64,000 nt of DNA from Fuerstiella marisgermanici (GCF_001983935.1 NZ_CP017641.1:1116001-1180000), one strand, 5' to 3'. Shown: positions 55,196 through 64,000, counted from the first letter of the stretch. Numbers and translations: made by a program. The notes: generated by a model not told the origin, from the sequence alone.

Positions 55196-57475
55196 GTGGC
55201 CACTTACCGACACTCAGCTTTCGCCATCATTCGGGCCTGCATTTGTCCGATCCTCGTTCTGCACTTTGCAACACAATCGGACTGTGGTCGGGCTATCGCC
55301 CAGGACGCTGTCGTCAACGCAATATCGAAGACACCCTCTGTCTCGGAATTCCTTGATTATGTTGCAAAAGGTGACGGTGGCGGTGGCGGTGGCGGTGGCG
55401 GTGACATCGCCGGAGAAGACACCGCAGTTCGTCCACTTGTTTTTGAACTCTGCGATATTGCAAGCGACAGGAAGCATCCGGACCATGTGTTGGCCATTCG
55501 CAGCCTGGCACATCTGAAGGCTAGGGCTGCGCCTGCGGTGCCGATCCTCTGTCAGAATCTCTATTACGAAGATTATGCCGTTCGGAATTCAGCCATCGCT
55601 TCACTGGTTGCGATCGGTGAATCCAGCATTGAGCCTGTGAGTCGGTTGTTGGGATCGGCATCCAGTCCGGCTCGCGCGTCCGCAATCGCAGTTTTGTCGC
55701 AACTGAAGCCGTTTAGCCCATCGGACCTGGAACGATATCTGCTTGATCCGGCCCCAAGGGGCAGGGCAGCAGCAGCGTGCGCGTTGGATGGTTCGAATCA
55801 CGTAACTTTGCCACTGCTGGCTCGGTTGGTCCATGATGAAGAACCTGCGGTCGGTGTCTGTGCCGTCAATAGTGTGAAACGCAACCGATCGGATCCTGCG
55901 GAAGCCGTTCGAATTCTGACGGCAGCGTTGCACCTGCCAGGCGTTGGGCACGCCGCGGAAGGTGCTCTTTGCGTTTATGGCATTCATGCTCGGCGAGCGA
56001 TACCGGCCATAATTGTCCGCCACAGAGAAGATCCGGTGTTGCCATATGATTGGTGGTGGGGCGACATGCAAGGCATGGAGATCACCGGTCCTCCGGACTT
56101 GCGCGACCTTGCCGAGCTTCAAGAACTGCTGGCTGACTCAAATCCAAATGTCTGCAGGGAAAGCGTTAGAGCAATTCGGATGCTTGGCAAGCAAGCACAT
56201 TCGGCCGCGCCAGCGATCCGTGCAGCAATACACGACACTTTGGCTCAATGTGTAAAAGCAAAAGAAGAGTCGGAAGACGAATACTGGGAATTGCTTGAGG
56301 CTTTGTCGGAGCTACATGGGACTCTTTGGGACGTTACCGGTGACGTCGAGTTGGTCGTACGGGAACTAAGGGCATCGTCGAGTGCGCTCGGCGAACACCG
56401 CGAACACGGCGAGCACGTCGAACTCGGAATGTATTCTTGGGGCAATGAGCTGGCGCCGGCGGAAGTATCTCTGTGTCAGCGGCTTCTGTCGGATGAAAGT
56501 GCTCATATCCGAACCGCGGGGCTCGAGCGGCTTCGCTACTTCGAGGATTCCGGTCCGCTTGTGCCACAAATATTGCGGATCGCGAAATCCGACAACGTGT
56601 CTGAAGCGAACCTGGCCTTGAGGGTCCTGACAGAAACTTGTCCTCAAAGCAACAGGCAGGTAGCGGAGCATTTGCTACAGGCATACCGAGACCAAAAAAT
56701 GCCGTTGGATCGATTTGCCGAAGCTGTAATGCAAACCAAATCGGCCCACGCGGAAATTGAGCAAATATTGAACGACGCCATCTTGCAGAGTGATCAAAAT
56801 TCGAAACACACAACGGTCCTTTGTGCTCAGACGCTTGGGCGTGTGACCACAGCCCCGCAGACGTTGTTTCGGCGTCTGCACGATTCCTATCTAAATCGCT
56901 ATCCCTACTTCAGACGTCACTTAAGCGTTAGGTATTTGATGATGATTCTGCGGGAACGCAATCAGCATTCCGACAAGATTCTGCAGTTTGCCGTTAAACA
57001 GCTGCCGCACAACGACTTTTGGACTCGGCACGATGCCGTCGCCTTCATTGGCGAATTTGGAGCGGCAGCAAAGGAAAGCCTGCCACAGTTGCGGAGTTAC
57101 CTCAGCGCCGAACGTCCCGAGATGAGGCTGGCCGCTGCTGTCGCCGTGTACCGAGTCTCGGGGGAAATTGAACCGATGAATCAGCTACTTGGCAAGGATG
57201 AGTTTTCTGCGGTCGACGCTAGATATCGCCCTTTCGCGATGTCTGCGATCGAGGAGTTGGGCTCAGCTGGGGGACCTTTCCTCGATTACGTTTTGAGGGG
57301 CTTTGACGCATCGGGGTTTACATCGCGCAGCATTGACGTGGTTGACGTCCTCGAAGCCATCGGTACCGCTCGTGCCCAGGCAAAGCTAATGGAATTAGCG
57401 GAGACGTGGATTTGGAATACTCGAGTCGACGCGAAGGCCGCGGTGACACGCCTTGAAATCAGGAAGGCCCCCTAA
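55196..57475 (+). CDS. secreted HEAT-repeat protein
   Basis: This 759-residue protein has an N-terminal signal (HSAFAIIRACICPILVLHFA, cleavage near AIAQD) and an eight-Gly tract encoded by a hexanucleotide repeat. About a dozen alpha-helical HEAT-like repeats follow (RPLVFELCDIASDRKHPDHV, AIRSLAHLKARAAPAVPILC, DYAVRNSAIASLVAIGESSI). The start is GTG, preceded by GCGAGGA with proper spacing. The frame is also open to 55082, inside the previous gene. HEAT repeats suggest a protein-binding scaffold in the cell envelope. It is separated from the previous gene by 58 bp and from the next by one base. Confidence 0.7.
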   Translation: MATYRHSAFAIIRACICPILVLHFATQSDCGRAIAQDAVVNAISKTPSVSEFLDYVAKGDGGGGGGGGGDIAGEDTAVRPLVFELCDIASDRKHPDHVLAIRSLAHLKARAAPAVPILCQNLYYEDYAVRNSAIASLVAIGESSIEPVSRLLGSASSPARASAIAVLSQLKPFSPSDLERYLLDPAPRGRAAAACALDGSNHVTLPLLARLVHDEEPAVGVCAVNSVKRNRSDPAEAVRILTAALHLPGVGHAAEGALCVYGIHARRAIPAIIVRHREDPVLPYDWWWGDMQGMEITGPPDLRDLAELQELLADSNPNVCRESVRAIRMLGKQAHSAAPAIRAAIHDTLAQCVKAKEESEDEYWELLEALSELHGTLWDVTGDVELVVRELRASSSALGEHREHGEHVELGMYSWGNELAPAEVSLCQRLLSDESAHIRTAGLERLRYFEDSGPLVPQILRIAKSDNVSEANLALRVLTETCPQSNRQVAEHLLQAYRDQKMPLDRFAEAVMQTKSAHAEIEQILNDAILQSDQNSKHTTVLCAQTLGRVTTAPQTLFRRLHDSYLNRYPYFRRHLSVRYLMMILRERNQHSDKILQFAVKQLPHNDFWTRHDAVAFIGEFGAAAKESLPQLRSYLSAERPEMRLAAAVAVYRVSGEIEPMNQLLGKDEFSAVDARYRPFAMSAIEELGSAGGPFLDYVLRGFDASGFTSRSIDVVDVLEAIGTARAQAKLMELAETWIWNTRVDAKAAVTRLEIRKAP
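55375..55402 (+). repeat. hexanucleotide (GGTGGC) tandem repeat in coding DNA
   Basis: Repeats of CGGTGG encode eight consecutive Gly near the N-terminus of the HEAT-repeat protein. Expansions by six bases would keep the frame, allowing length variation. Confidence 0.7.
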
Positions 57476-57476
57476 A

Positions 57477-58775
57477 ATGCGATATGCCATTTGTAGTTTT
57501 GTGCTGTGGTCGGCATTGTTTCCCATTAAGATTCAGGCCGATGAGAACGCTCCCCAATCATCGAGCTACTCCTCGCAATCGTCGTCTGAATCCTGGGAGA
57601 TTTCATCGAGTTACACAAATATTGTCGGGTTTGGAGCCCGGCCGGAAGGTTATGGGTTCCTCTCATATCGCGTGGTGTGGCGACCCGTCGCAGTCGATCC
57701 GCTTGGCCGTACCGCTAAAGTGACAGGGGCGCTCCAGGTGAAAAAGGAAGACACCTTCGTCCCTGTGGATTGGTTTCAGGGCATTAGCATCTACGTGGCC
57801 AAAATGGCTGACGACAATCCCGACTGGTCCACTGGAATGGATCAGCAGGACACGACTTATCAAACCTGTACGCTGCAACGCAATGGCGATTTTTCGGTGG
57901 AACTTGATCTGCGCGAAACGAATTGGGATGTTGAGCAGGGCGGAAAGTTCCAGGTTGCTGTCGCGTGGGCCAAACACCGTAAGATTGTTGATGACACGGA
58001 GCTTGTCATCTGGCAGTCGAACACACCGACTGTTAGAAACAGCGAAATGGTCCTGACATTTCCTCCACGACCTCCGCTCGCAGAACAGCTTGACTTGATT
58101 TATAAGGCCAGCTCATGGCCGGATGCAACTTCAGTCGAACTGATCCGAGCTGTTAACTCACTTCAACGTGGTGGTAAGAAAGAAGCCATCCGGTGGCTAC
58201 GGAAATACGCCCGGCTGACAGAAGGCGACGACCAGACGCAGCAGGTGATTGCGTGGATTGTTCAAGTGTTGTTCGAACCTGCACAGCCAGGTACTCGGCA
58301 TCCCTTTCCGTGGACTTGGCACCAACCCATAGTGTCAGCCAGCGACGACAAAGACAAATGGCCGCGTGATCCGATTGCGATCGTGCACGATGTTCCGTTC
58401 ATGGTAGGACCGATCGCAGTATCTATGGGACCGAGTCCAGGTCCTGCAGATCACATTTCATGGGCACAGCGGCATGCGGTCATTCGCACTCGCCCTCTTC
58501 ACCCAACTCTGAATCCCATGGAAGCTGCCGACAATTTGCTGCGGAGTCGACGCTTCAAGCGGGCGGAGATTGCTGAAGGCCAATGGCCGCAAATGCGCGC
58601 TTCCATTTGCAATCAGGCACTGATCGCGATTGGAGATTCTCAACCGATCGATTCACGGACCCAACAGACCATGATCGCTGACTGGCAGCTGCGGATGAAG
58701 GAAGTTGCGCGACGCAATCTGAAATGGGACGCAGAGAGGCAGGATTTCGTTTCGCTGTCGCCGGATGAGCCATGA
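57477..58775 (+). CDS. secreted hypothetical protein
   Basis: This 432-residue protein has a signal peptide (MRYAICSFVLWSALFPIKIQ, cleavage after QADE), then a Ser-rich segment (SSYSSQSSSESWEISSSY). A beta-rich first domain (GFLSYRVVWRPVAVDP, TFVPVDWFQGISIYV) and a helical second half (LIRAVNSLQRGGKKEAIRWL) follow. The start codon is one base after the previous stop, so it is translationally linked to the HEAT gene. No family was recognised. The unit may assemble an envelope structure with the DUF1559 protein. Confidence 0.6.
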   Translation: MRYAICSFVLWSALFPIKIQADENAPQSSSYSSQSSSESWEISSSYTNIVGFGARPEGYGFLSYRVVWRPVAVDPLGRTAKVTGALQVKKEDTFVPVDWFQGISIYVAKMADDNPDWSTGMDQQDTTYQTCTLQRNGDFSVELDLRETNWDVEQGGKFQVAVAWAKHRKIVDDTELVIWQSNTPTVRNSEMVLTFPPRPPLAEQLDLIYKASSWPDATSVELIRAVNSLQRGGKKEAIRWLRKYARLTEGDDQTQQVIAWIVQVLFEPAQPGTRHPFPWTWHQPIVSASDDKDKWPRDPIAIVHDVPFMVGPIAVSMGPSPGPADHISWAQRHAVIRTRPLHPTLNPMEAADNLLRSRRFKRAEIAEGQWPQMRASICNQALIAIGDSQPIDSRTQQTMIADWQLRMKEVARRNLKWDAERQDFVSLSPDEP

Positions 58776-58801
58776 ATACGATGATATCGTAGGCCTCGTT
58801 A

Positions 58802-59857
58802 CTAATCTTCGCCGCTTTTGCGTTGCCGCTTGGCTGCCATGACGCTTTTGTAGAATTGTCCCTGCTTGCGTGAGTCCTGGCGACGTTCGTGGAGGGACTT
58901 TGAATTACGAGCCTCTTCGGACTGCAGCTTTAGAAAGCTGGTCAATCGTCGTTTGTCCAGTTCTCCGCATTCAATCGCTTCCTGGACGGCACAGCCAGGT
59001 TCGGTGTCGTGAGTGCAGTTGCGGAACCGACAATGATCGGCAAAGGCGACCACGTCGTCGAACACTTCCGCAAGGCCGCTTTCGCAGTCGGCCAGTTGCA
59101 ATTCACGCATGCCGGGAGTGTCGATCAGCAGACCACCCGCATCAAGACGGTGAAGGTGCCGAGCCGTCGTCGTGTGGCGGCCGCGGGAATCGTCTTCCCG
59201 AATTTCCTGAGTCGCCAGTGGGCCGACTCCCAAAGTCATAGCCAGCGTCGATTTGCCGACGCCGGACGAACCGACCAGTGCGACGGTCTTGGCAACTCCG
59301 CACCAGTCGGCCAATGAATTCACCTGCGTGGGATCGCGAGCGTCAATGGCCTCAACAATCAGTCCGCTTTTCAGACGCATCGCTTGCTGACGCAATGGCA
59401 GAGGATCATCGCAAAGGTCCGACTTCGTCAGGATGACGACTGGCTCCACCGCGGCTTCGGCGGCGAGTGCAAGATAGCGTTCCAGCCGTGCCAGGTTGAA
59501 GTCATGATTGCAGGAAGTGACGATAAACAGTGTGTCGAGATTCGCGGCGATAAGCTGCCGCTGCACTTTTTCCCCCGCCGCCCTTCGCGCAACCAGCGAT
59601 TCCCGTTCCAGCCGTCTGACGCCTCGGCGGGAATCCGGTTCGAGCAGTAGCCAGTCACCGACCGCCACCTCGCCACATGCCTGAATCAACGCAGTCGGCA
59701 ACGCGAATTCGCCCGAATAGGACAGGCAAAGAACCTGGCTTCCAAAGTGCGCGGCGACTCGGACGGGAATCAAATTCTGCTCTTCTTCCGGCGACAGCTG
59801 TCGTTGAAACGCGGGCCGCCATCCCAGCGTGCGAAGATCCTGTGCATTCATGGCCAT
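58802..59857 (-). CDS. rsgA: ribosome small subunit-dependent GTPase RsgA
   Basis: This protein of about 351 residues is a circularly permuted GTPase with an N-terminal OB fold (VGDWLLLEPDSRRGVRRLER). Motifs appear in the order G4 TKSDL, G1 GSSGVGKST, G3 DTPGM, as in RsgA. A C-terminal zinc-binding region (DHCRFRNCTHDTEPGCAVQE) completes the family. RsgA helps late 30S ribosome maturation. The ATG at 59857 follows ACAGGAGC with good spacing; a longer start at 59881 lacks it. It ends 26 bp from the convergent operon. Confidence 0.93.
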   Translation of the reverse strand: MAMNAQDLRTLGWRPAFQRQLSPEEEQNLIPVRVAAHFGSQVLCLSYSGEFALPTALIQACGEVAVGDWLLLEPDSRRGVRRLERESLVARRAAGEKVQRQLIAANLDTLFIVTSCNHDFNLARLERYLALAAEAAVEPVVILTKSDLCDDPLPLRQQAMRLKSGLIVEAIDARDPTQVNSLADWCGVAKTVALVGSSGVGKSTLAMTLGVGPLATQEIREDDSRGRHTTTARHLHRLDAGGLLIDTPGMRELQLADCESGLAEVFDDVVAFADHCRFRNCTHDTEPGCAVQEAIECGELDKRRLTSFLKLQSEEARNSKSLHERRQDSRKQGQFYKSVMAAKRQRKSGED

Positions 59858-59984
59858 AATGCTCCTGTGCCCCGACGACACGGGAATCAGCGAACAGGTT
59901 CGCGAACTTCTTGGTGCCCGATGACCAGTTTGGCGTTGGCCGCGCGCTTAACGTCGCCTGCCCCGCTGAGACGCTGCGGAAATT

Positions 59985-60890
59985 CTAATTGCGTTCCAGA
60001 ACTTGCTGCAGTGGGTTCAAACCTGTTTTCGCTGTCCACCAGCCAAGGATTCGCTCAAGCACCGAATCAGGCTGGTTCACCGGAAACGCAGTGCCGTCGA
60101 TGGACTGCACCGGCAGCAACCCGACCGGTGTCGACGACAGAAACACCTCATTCATTTTCTGAATGGCGGATGCCGGCAGGTCCGCTAGTTCGAAACGCAA
60201 TCCGAGTTCCGTTGCAGCTTCCTGGACCAACCGGCGACTCATGCTGTCCAGAACGTTGCGGCGTGGTGAAAGGATCGTGCCATCGACGACTCCGAAAAAT
60301 GCGGACGTACTGGTTTCCGTGAGGAAGCCGTCTTCATCCAGTAGAAGAGCGCGGCAGCCTGATGAATTCGCGCTGACGGCTCGATCGGCCAACCACCAGT
60401 GCAGCCGATTGCGAACTTTGCGGTGAACCGGAAATATAGAATTCGAAATCTGTCGAACGTGTGGGATTCGCAGCCGGACACCTTCACTAGCGCCAGCCTT
60501 CCACAGGTGAAACGGCAAGCGAAAAGTGTGGATCCCCACCGACGGCCCGGGCACGGTGCCTTCGGCCAAATAGGTCGCGTTGGATCCGGCTGTAACGAAC
60601 CATACGATGCCCAAATCGTCCGATTCATCCAGCAGCTTACAGTTTTCGACGACTAATTCAGTGGCCGTTGCGGTCAGCGTGAGATGATCGTAGGGCAGCT
60701 CCAGCCCCAATTCTTCGCACGAATCGACCAGCCGCTGCACGTGTTCCTTCAAGCGAAATGGGACATGTCCGTAGGTGCGTGCCATTTCAGAAATGCTGGC
60801 ACCAGCCACCACGCCCAGGTCCCACACGGGAAGAGCCATCTGGTCGAACGCAAGCTGCCGACCATTTAGCCACGCGATAGGTTGTGCCAT
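59985..60890 (-). CDS. class IV aminotransferase
   Basis: This 301-residue PLP enzyme is of the branched-chain aminotransferase/aminodeoxychorismate lyase group. Sequences include WLNGRQLAFDQMALPVWDLG, PFRLKEHVQRLVDSCEELGL, KVRNRLHWWLADRAVSANSS with the likely PLP Lys, and LLLDEDGFLTETSTSAFFGV. The substrate cannot be separated between branched-chain amino acids, D-amino acids and 4-amino-4-deoxychorismate. The ATG at 60890 replaces a longer frame to 61013 that is not protein-like. A related truncated copy lies at the window end. Confidence 0.85.
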   Translation of the reverse strand: MAQPIAWLNGRQLAFDQMALPVWDLGVVAGASISEMARTYGHVPFRLKEHVQRLVDSCEELGLELPYDHLTLTATATELVVENCKLLDESDDLGIVWFVTAGSNATYLAEGTVPGPSVGIHTFRLPFHLWKAGASEGVRLRIPHVRQISNSIFPVHRKVRNRLHWWLADRAVSANSSGCRALLLDEDGFLTETSTSAFFGVVDGTILSPRRNVLDSMSRRLVQEAATELGLRFELADLPASAIQKMNEVFLSSTPVGLLPVQSIDGTAFPVNQPDSVLERILGWWTAKTGLNPLQQVLERN

Positions 60891-61061
60891 GAAGTTTGTT
60901 CCGTCGATTCGAATCTCAGTCGATTTGTGGCCGATTCTGAACGCTGCAGACAGCAGCCGCACTTCACGCGAAGCGCCGCGTCCGCTACGCTTAATCATAA
61001 ACTTAAGGTTCATGGTATCGTACGCTTCCTGCCACGCTTCCTTCCATCCTCGGAGCCCAAC

Positions 61062-62411
61062 ATGCTGTCAGTTTCTCTGCGTTCTGCAGTCCTACTCGTT
61101 CTGCTGGTCGCCGCCCCTCTTGCGTCCGTTCCGACGGCCGTCATTTTTGCTGACGATGCAAAACCGCAGACGCTCACCGATTACGATTTAATGTCGCTGT
61201 TTGTCGAAACCTTTCAGCAAATCGAAGTGAACTATGTTCGAGACATAGATCGCCGCGAATTGATGGAAGCTGCCATTCAGGGCATGTTGGGGCACCTGGA
61301 TCAGTATTCGTCGTTCATTCCGCCGCGAGATGTCAGCCGGTTTAACCAGATGGTCGAACAGGAATTTGGGGGCATCGGGATTACCGTCAACATGCGGAAC
61401 GGGCAGCTAATTGTGGTCAGTCCGCTACCCGGCACGCCCGCTTTTCGAGCAGGAATACGAGCGGGTGATGTGATCGTCGGCGTCGACGGCGATACCACAG
61501 ACGGCATGAACCTGAGTGAAGCCGTGCAGAAGCTGCAAGGCCCCGTCGGCCGTCCGGTGACAGTACAGGTGGTCCACGCAGGCGAAGATCCGGAGCCGGA
61601 AGAACTGAAGCTGGTACGTCAGTTGATCAAAGCTCCGACCGTACGAGGCGACCGCTACAACGAGCAAAACGAATGGGACTTTATGCTGGAGGGCGACCCC
61701 AAAATCGGCTACGTTCGCTTGTCTCACTTCAGCAGATACACGGCCGAAGAAGTCAAAGCTGCGATCGATCAGCTGGTGGCCAATAAGATGCAGGGACTCA
61801 TTCTTGACCTGCGTTTCAACCCGGGCGGCTTGCTGGAATCGGCCATCGAAATCGCAGACATGTTTTTAGACAGCGGCAACATCGTCAGCGTGAAGGGGAG
61901 AAATGTGCCGGAACGATCGTGGGAAGCCAGGAAAGGCGGAACGTTTCCGAATTTTCCGATCGCGATTCTGGTCAACAACTATAGCGCGTCGGCCAGTGAA
62001 GTGTTGAGTGCCGCGTTGCAGGACAACAAGCGAGCAGTCGTCATCGGCGAACGCAGTTGGGGCAAGGGGAGCGTACAGAATGTGATTCGCATGGAAGAAG
62101 GCGATAGTGCACTGAAGCTGACGACGGCCAGTTACCACCGGCCCAGCGGAGTCAACATTCACCGGTTTCCCGACATGAAAGAATCCGATCAGTGGGGTGT
62201 CACACCCGACGAAGGCTACGAACTGGCCTACACCAGCAAGCAATGGCGGCAGTGGGATGAACAACGTTCAAAAAAAGACGTGCTAGGGCCAGCCGCCCAA
62301 CCAGGTTCGGATGCAGAAGAAAAAGACGACGAAGCGACTAAGACGGATACCTTTGTCGATACTCAGCTGACGACGGCGATTGACTACATCAAGAAACAGC
62401 TTGAGAAGTAG
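61062..62411 (+). CDS. C-terminal processing peptidase (S41 family)
   Basis: This 449-residue periplasmic serine protease has a signal peptide (MLSVSLRSAVLLVLLVAAPL). A PDZ domain (GIGITVNMRNGQLIVVSPLP, GTPAFRAGIRAGDVIVGVDG) is followed by the S41 catalytic region with the Ser in NNYSASASEVLSAAL and the Lys in SWGKGSVQNV. It cleaves proteins at or near their C-terminus. GGAG (in CGGAGCCCAAC) gives proper spacing to the ATG. The frame extends upstream to 60882 but overlaps the divergent aminotransferase start. The C-terminus is acidic and Lys-rich. Confidence 0.93.
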   Translation: MLSVSLRSAVLLVLLVAAPLASVPTAVIFADDAKPQTLTDYDLMSLFVETFQQIEVNYVRDIDRRELMEAAIQGMLGHLDQYSSFIPPRDVSRFNQMVEQEFGGIGITVNMRNGQLIVVSPLPGTPAFRAGIRAGDVIVGVDGDTTDGMNLSEAVQKLQGPVGRPVTVQVVHAGEDPEPEELKLVRQLIKAPTVRGDRYNEQNEWDFMLEGDPKIGYVRLSHFSRYTAEEVKAAIDQLVANKMQGLILDLRFNPGGLLESAIEIADMFLDSGNIVSVKGRNVPERSWEARKGGTFPNFPIAILVNNYSASASEVLSAALQDNKRAVVIGERSWGKGSVQNVIRMEEGDSALKLTTASYHRPSGVNIHRFPDMKESDQWGVTPDEGYELAYTSKQWRQWDEQRSKKDVLGPAAQPGSDAEEKDDEATKTDTFVDTQLTTAIDYIKKQLEK

Positions 62412-62510
62412 ACGTCTCACCGGCGAACGCCGCATAAGATCCTGGTGATGTTTGGTACGCCTGATGCAGTAGCTGGTCTGCATCAGTGCGGCCCTTTCAG
62501 GATCATTACC

Positions 62511-62780
62511 ATGACACGACGAACCATCGCGACGTGTTTGAACTTCGTACTTCCCGGCGCTGGCCTTTGGTATCTAAGCCATCCCGCAATGGGCTTCGTC
62601 AATTTGCTGATTGCAATTGCAGCACCAGTCATCGGGTTGCTGCTGTTTCCCGAACACGCCCACTATGCTCTGCTGGCCGTCGCCGCAGGCTCTGCCGGTT
62701 TCGCTCATGCGTTTTCAACGCACAAAACGAAGAAGGAAAACCGCGAGGCAGCTAACGATTCCTCGCTGGTCCCACGATAG
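62511..62780 (+). CDS. small membrane protein, two spans
   Basis: This 89-residue protein has hydrophobic segments CLNFVLPGAGLWYLSH and FVNLLIAIAAPVIGLLLF, a third weaker segment (HYALLAVAAGSAGFAHAF), and a basic tail (THKTKKENREAAND). An AGGAT before the ATG is well spaced. The first segment resembles N-termini of small TM2-type proteins (LPGAGLWYLG), but I cannot confirm this. It follows the peptidase gene by 99 bp on the same strand. Confidence 0.6.
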   Translation: MTRRTIATCLNFVLPGAGLWYLSHPAMGFVNLLIAIAAPVIGLLLFPEHAHYALLAVAAGSAGFAHAFSTHKTKKENREAANDSSLVPR

Positions 62781-63086
62781 CAAATCACAGTTCGCTGCAT
62801 GGGCGTGCGTCGTGCGATAACGCTCGGCTGTGCGAATCCGCACGAGGGTTAGCCGCTTTGCGTGATGACGTCTTAGCCGCGGGAGCACATATTGCGGCAC
62901 GGTTTCGGTGTGATGAACGACGCAGCACTCCGTGGTAGACGCATCAGTCGGTGCGTTCCGCGTTACACGCTAAATGCGGTGTGCAGATAACTGGCACGTG
63001 AACTGCTTTGCTTCGGTATCCGGCTGAGCCCGTCGGCTGACAGCACGCCAACGGAATTCTTCTTCACGCTCGCAGGATCACATGGA
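62781..63086. other. gene-free interval
   Basis: This 306-bp interval lies between two plus-strand genes. No hairpin terminator, known RNA or gene was recognised. Confidence 0.5.
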
Positions 63087-63824
63087 ATGAAAATTTCCCG
63101 CTACGAATATGTTACGCCGGAATCGGTTTCGAGCCTCAATCGGATTCTGCGGCGCGGCTGGCGTCCGGTACGCGAAAGCAGGTCTGATCAAAGCGCAGCG
63201 GAGTCACCAACATGGCTGGTGCTGCTGGAGAAGGAATGCGACTTGTCGCCGTTTGTTGGCGACGAAATCGCGGCTGGCGTGCCCGTCGATTTCCTTCAGG
63301 GCGTGATGCTATTCGATGATTTCAGCGATGAAGAGATTCGCACCGTCGTCAATCAATGCGAAATACAATCGGTCGCTGCATACGCAGAGCTATTTAATCA
63401 GGGCGACGTTTCTGAAGCAATCTATGTCGTGCTCAATGGTGAGGTGGAAGTGACGCTGCCGGAACTGCCCGTTCAGGGGCAGTCTGTTGTGAAGCTTGAA
63501 CCGGGAGGCGTGTTTGGAGAGAGCACGTTCTTTTCCGAGACGCCACACACGATGTCCGCCACCGCAGGCGAAAGCGGAGCCACACTTTTGGCGCTGGATC
63601 ACGTCTCATTCGATGAAATGTTTCAGGCTCAGGTGCCAGCGGTCTTAAAGCTGGCCACCAACGCGGCTCGTATTCTGGCCGGAAGGCTGCAGGAAACCGA
63701 CGAGTGGGTTTGGAGTTTGTTGACGCAAAGCCAACAAGCTCAAATCAGCGCCAGTTGGCGACGCTATCGACACCGTGTGTCGGGTTCCGGCTCGGATGCG
63801 TCAGGCGGTTTCTTCGGCGTTTAA
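63087..63824 (+). CDS. cyclic-nucleotide-binding-fold protein
   Basis: In this 245-residue protein, residues of about 70-200 form a cNMP-binding beta-barrel (VMLFDDFSDEEIRTVVNQCE, LFNQGDVSEAIYVVLNGEVE, VKLEPGGVFGESTFFSETPH). The phosphate-binding cassette reads FGESTFF...PHTMSATA, lacking the canonical Arg that contacts the cyclic phosphate, so the ligand may differ or be absent. No DNA-binding helix-turn-helix follows, unlike Crp. The C-terminus (RYRHRVSGSGSDASGG) is low complexity. Its stop overlaps the stop of the convergent partial gene. Confidence 0.75.
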   Translation: MKISRYEYVTPESVSSLNRILRRGWRPVRESRSDQSAAESPTWLVLLEKECDLSPFVGDEIAAGVPVDFLQGVMLFDDFSDEEIRTVVNQCEIQSVAAYAELFNQGDVSEAIYVVLNGEVEVTLPELPVQGQSVVKLEPGGVFGESTFFSETPHTMSATAGESGATLLALDHVSFDEMFQAQVPAVLKLATNAARILAGRLQETDEWVWSLLTQSQQAQISASWRRYRHRVSGSGSDASGGFFGV

Positions 63825-64000
63825 CGTTGAGCGAACTGTGTGGCCTGTGCTGCAATATCGACGCCGACTCGGGCACTCCAGGCGGCAAGGATCTCTTGAT
63901 ACGTTGCGCCCGGCTTTCCATCGCTGATGTTAGTTCCGTCGACACTAACGACCGGCAGAACGCATGGTGAAGTACTGCTAAGAAAGACTTCGTCGGCCGC
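63821..64000 (-). CDS. class IV aminotransferase, C-terminal part (truncated by window end)
   Basis: The minus strand is open from the window end to a TAA at 63821-63823, giving 59 residues. The sequence begins AADEVFLSSTSPCVLPVVSV and ends with QATQFAQR. DEVFLSST, VLPVVSVDG and YQEILAAWSARVG match the C-terminal end of class IV aminotransferases and resemble the complete gene at 59985-60890 (NEVFLSSTPVGLLPVQSIDG). The start is outside the window. Its stop overlaps the stop of the cNMP-fold gene. Confidence 0.8.
   Translation of the reverse strand, partial: AADEVFLSSTSPCVLPVVSVDGTNISDGKPGATYQEILAAWSARVGVDIAAQATQFAQR

Overview
The window looks like a chromosomal segment of a planctomycete (class Planctomycetia). 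I infer this from gene content, not from a database match. It holds a DUF1559-type protein with a prepilin leader, a PVC-type membrane-dehydrogenase/haem (CxxCH) protein of over 1000 residues, BatA/VWA membrane proteins, a zinc-ribbon protein with a Pro-rich linker and one membrane span, several small secreted proteins of no known family, and loosely packed, frequently divergent genes. No rRNA, tRNA or CRISPR array was seen.

Layout. 1-2356: the end of an NAD(P)-binding protein, a DinB-fold protein and two unknown membrane proteins. 2698-9434: a large unknown protein diverging from a pair of VWA membrane proteins (BatA-like, then VWA plus glutamine-amidotransferase-like), with a palindromic intergenic repeat between the pair. 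9455-14107: a membrane-anchored possible nuclease, peptide deformylase, a histidine kinase and a nitrilase-family amidohydrolase. 14240-20884: a small secreted protein, endonuclease III, the PVC-type haem protein and an orphan FliD-like protein. 21188-26376: a degenerate reading frame, a 60-residue membrane peptide, siroheme sulfite reductase, a Cys-rich lipoprotein, a TIM-barrel isomerase and an unknown protein that may be a PD-(D/E)XK nuclease. 26510-34877: a polytopic membrane protein, a secreted repeat protein, a ClC channel with CBS domains, an ABC ATPase/permease pair and a small acidic protein. 34916-37086: MetF and a zinc-ribbon membrane protein.

37083-43831 is the most interesting block: an iron-sulfur assembly (Suf) locus read leftward in the order sufR-like regulator, nuoB-like gene, sufC, an antitoxin/Doc toxin pair, sufB, a secreted blue-copper-like protein, sufD. 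The toxin-antitoxin cassette and the copper protein lie between core suf genes with short gaps or overlaps, so they are probably co-transcribed with them. A 24-bp inverted repeat upstream of sufR is a candidate operator, and a two-tier hairpin lies in the leader of sufC.

44184-53047: a secreted protein that joins three SH3/Tudor-like segments to a ribosomal L7/L12-like C-terminal domain; a two-span membrane protein; a single-gene IS66-family element with visible 15-bp inverted repeats; and a TonB receptor - YfiR - CHASE8-type histidine kinase operon. 53956-58775: a three-gene operon (DUF1559 pseudopilin-like, HEAT-repeat, secreted unknown). 58802-64000: RsgA, a class IV aminotransferase, a C-terminal processing peptidase, a small membrane protein, a cNMP-fold protein and the C-terminus of a second class IV aminotransferase.

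All product calls come from reading motifs and overall family resemblance; no database search was run. Where an upstream in-frame start exists, I chose the start from Shine-Dalgarno spacing, signal peptides or family N-termini.
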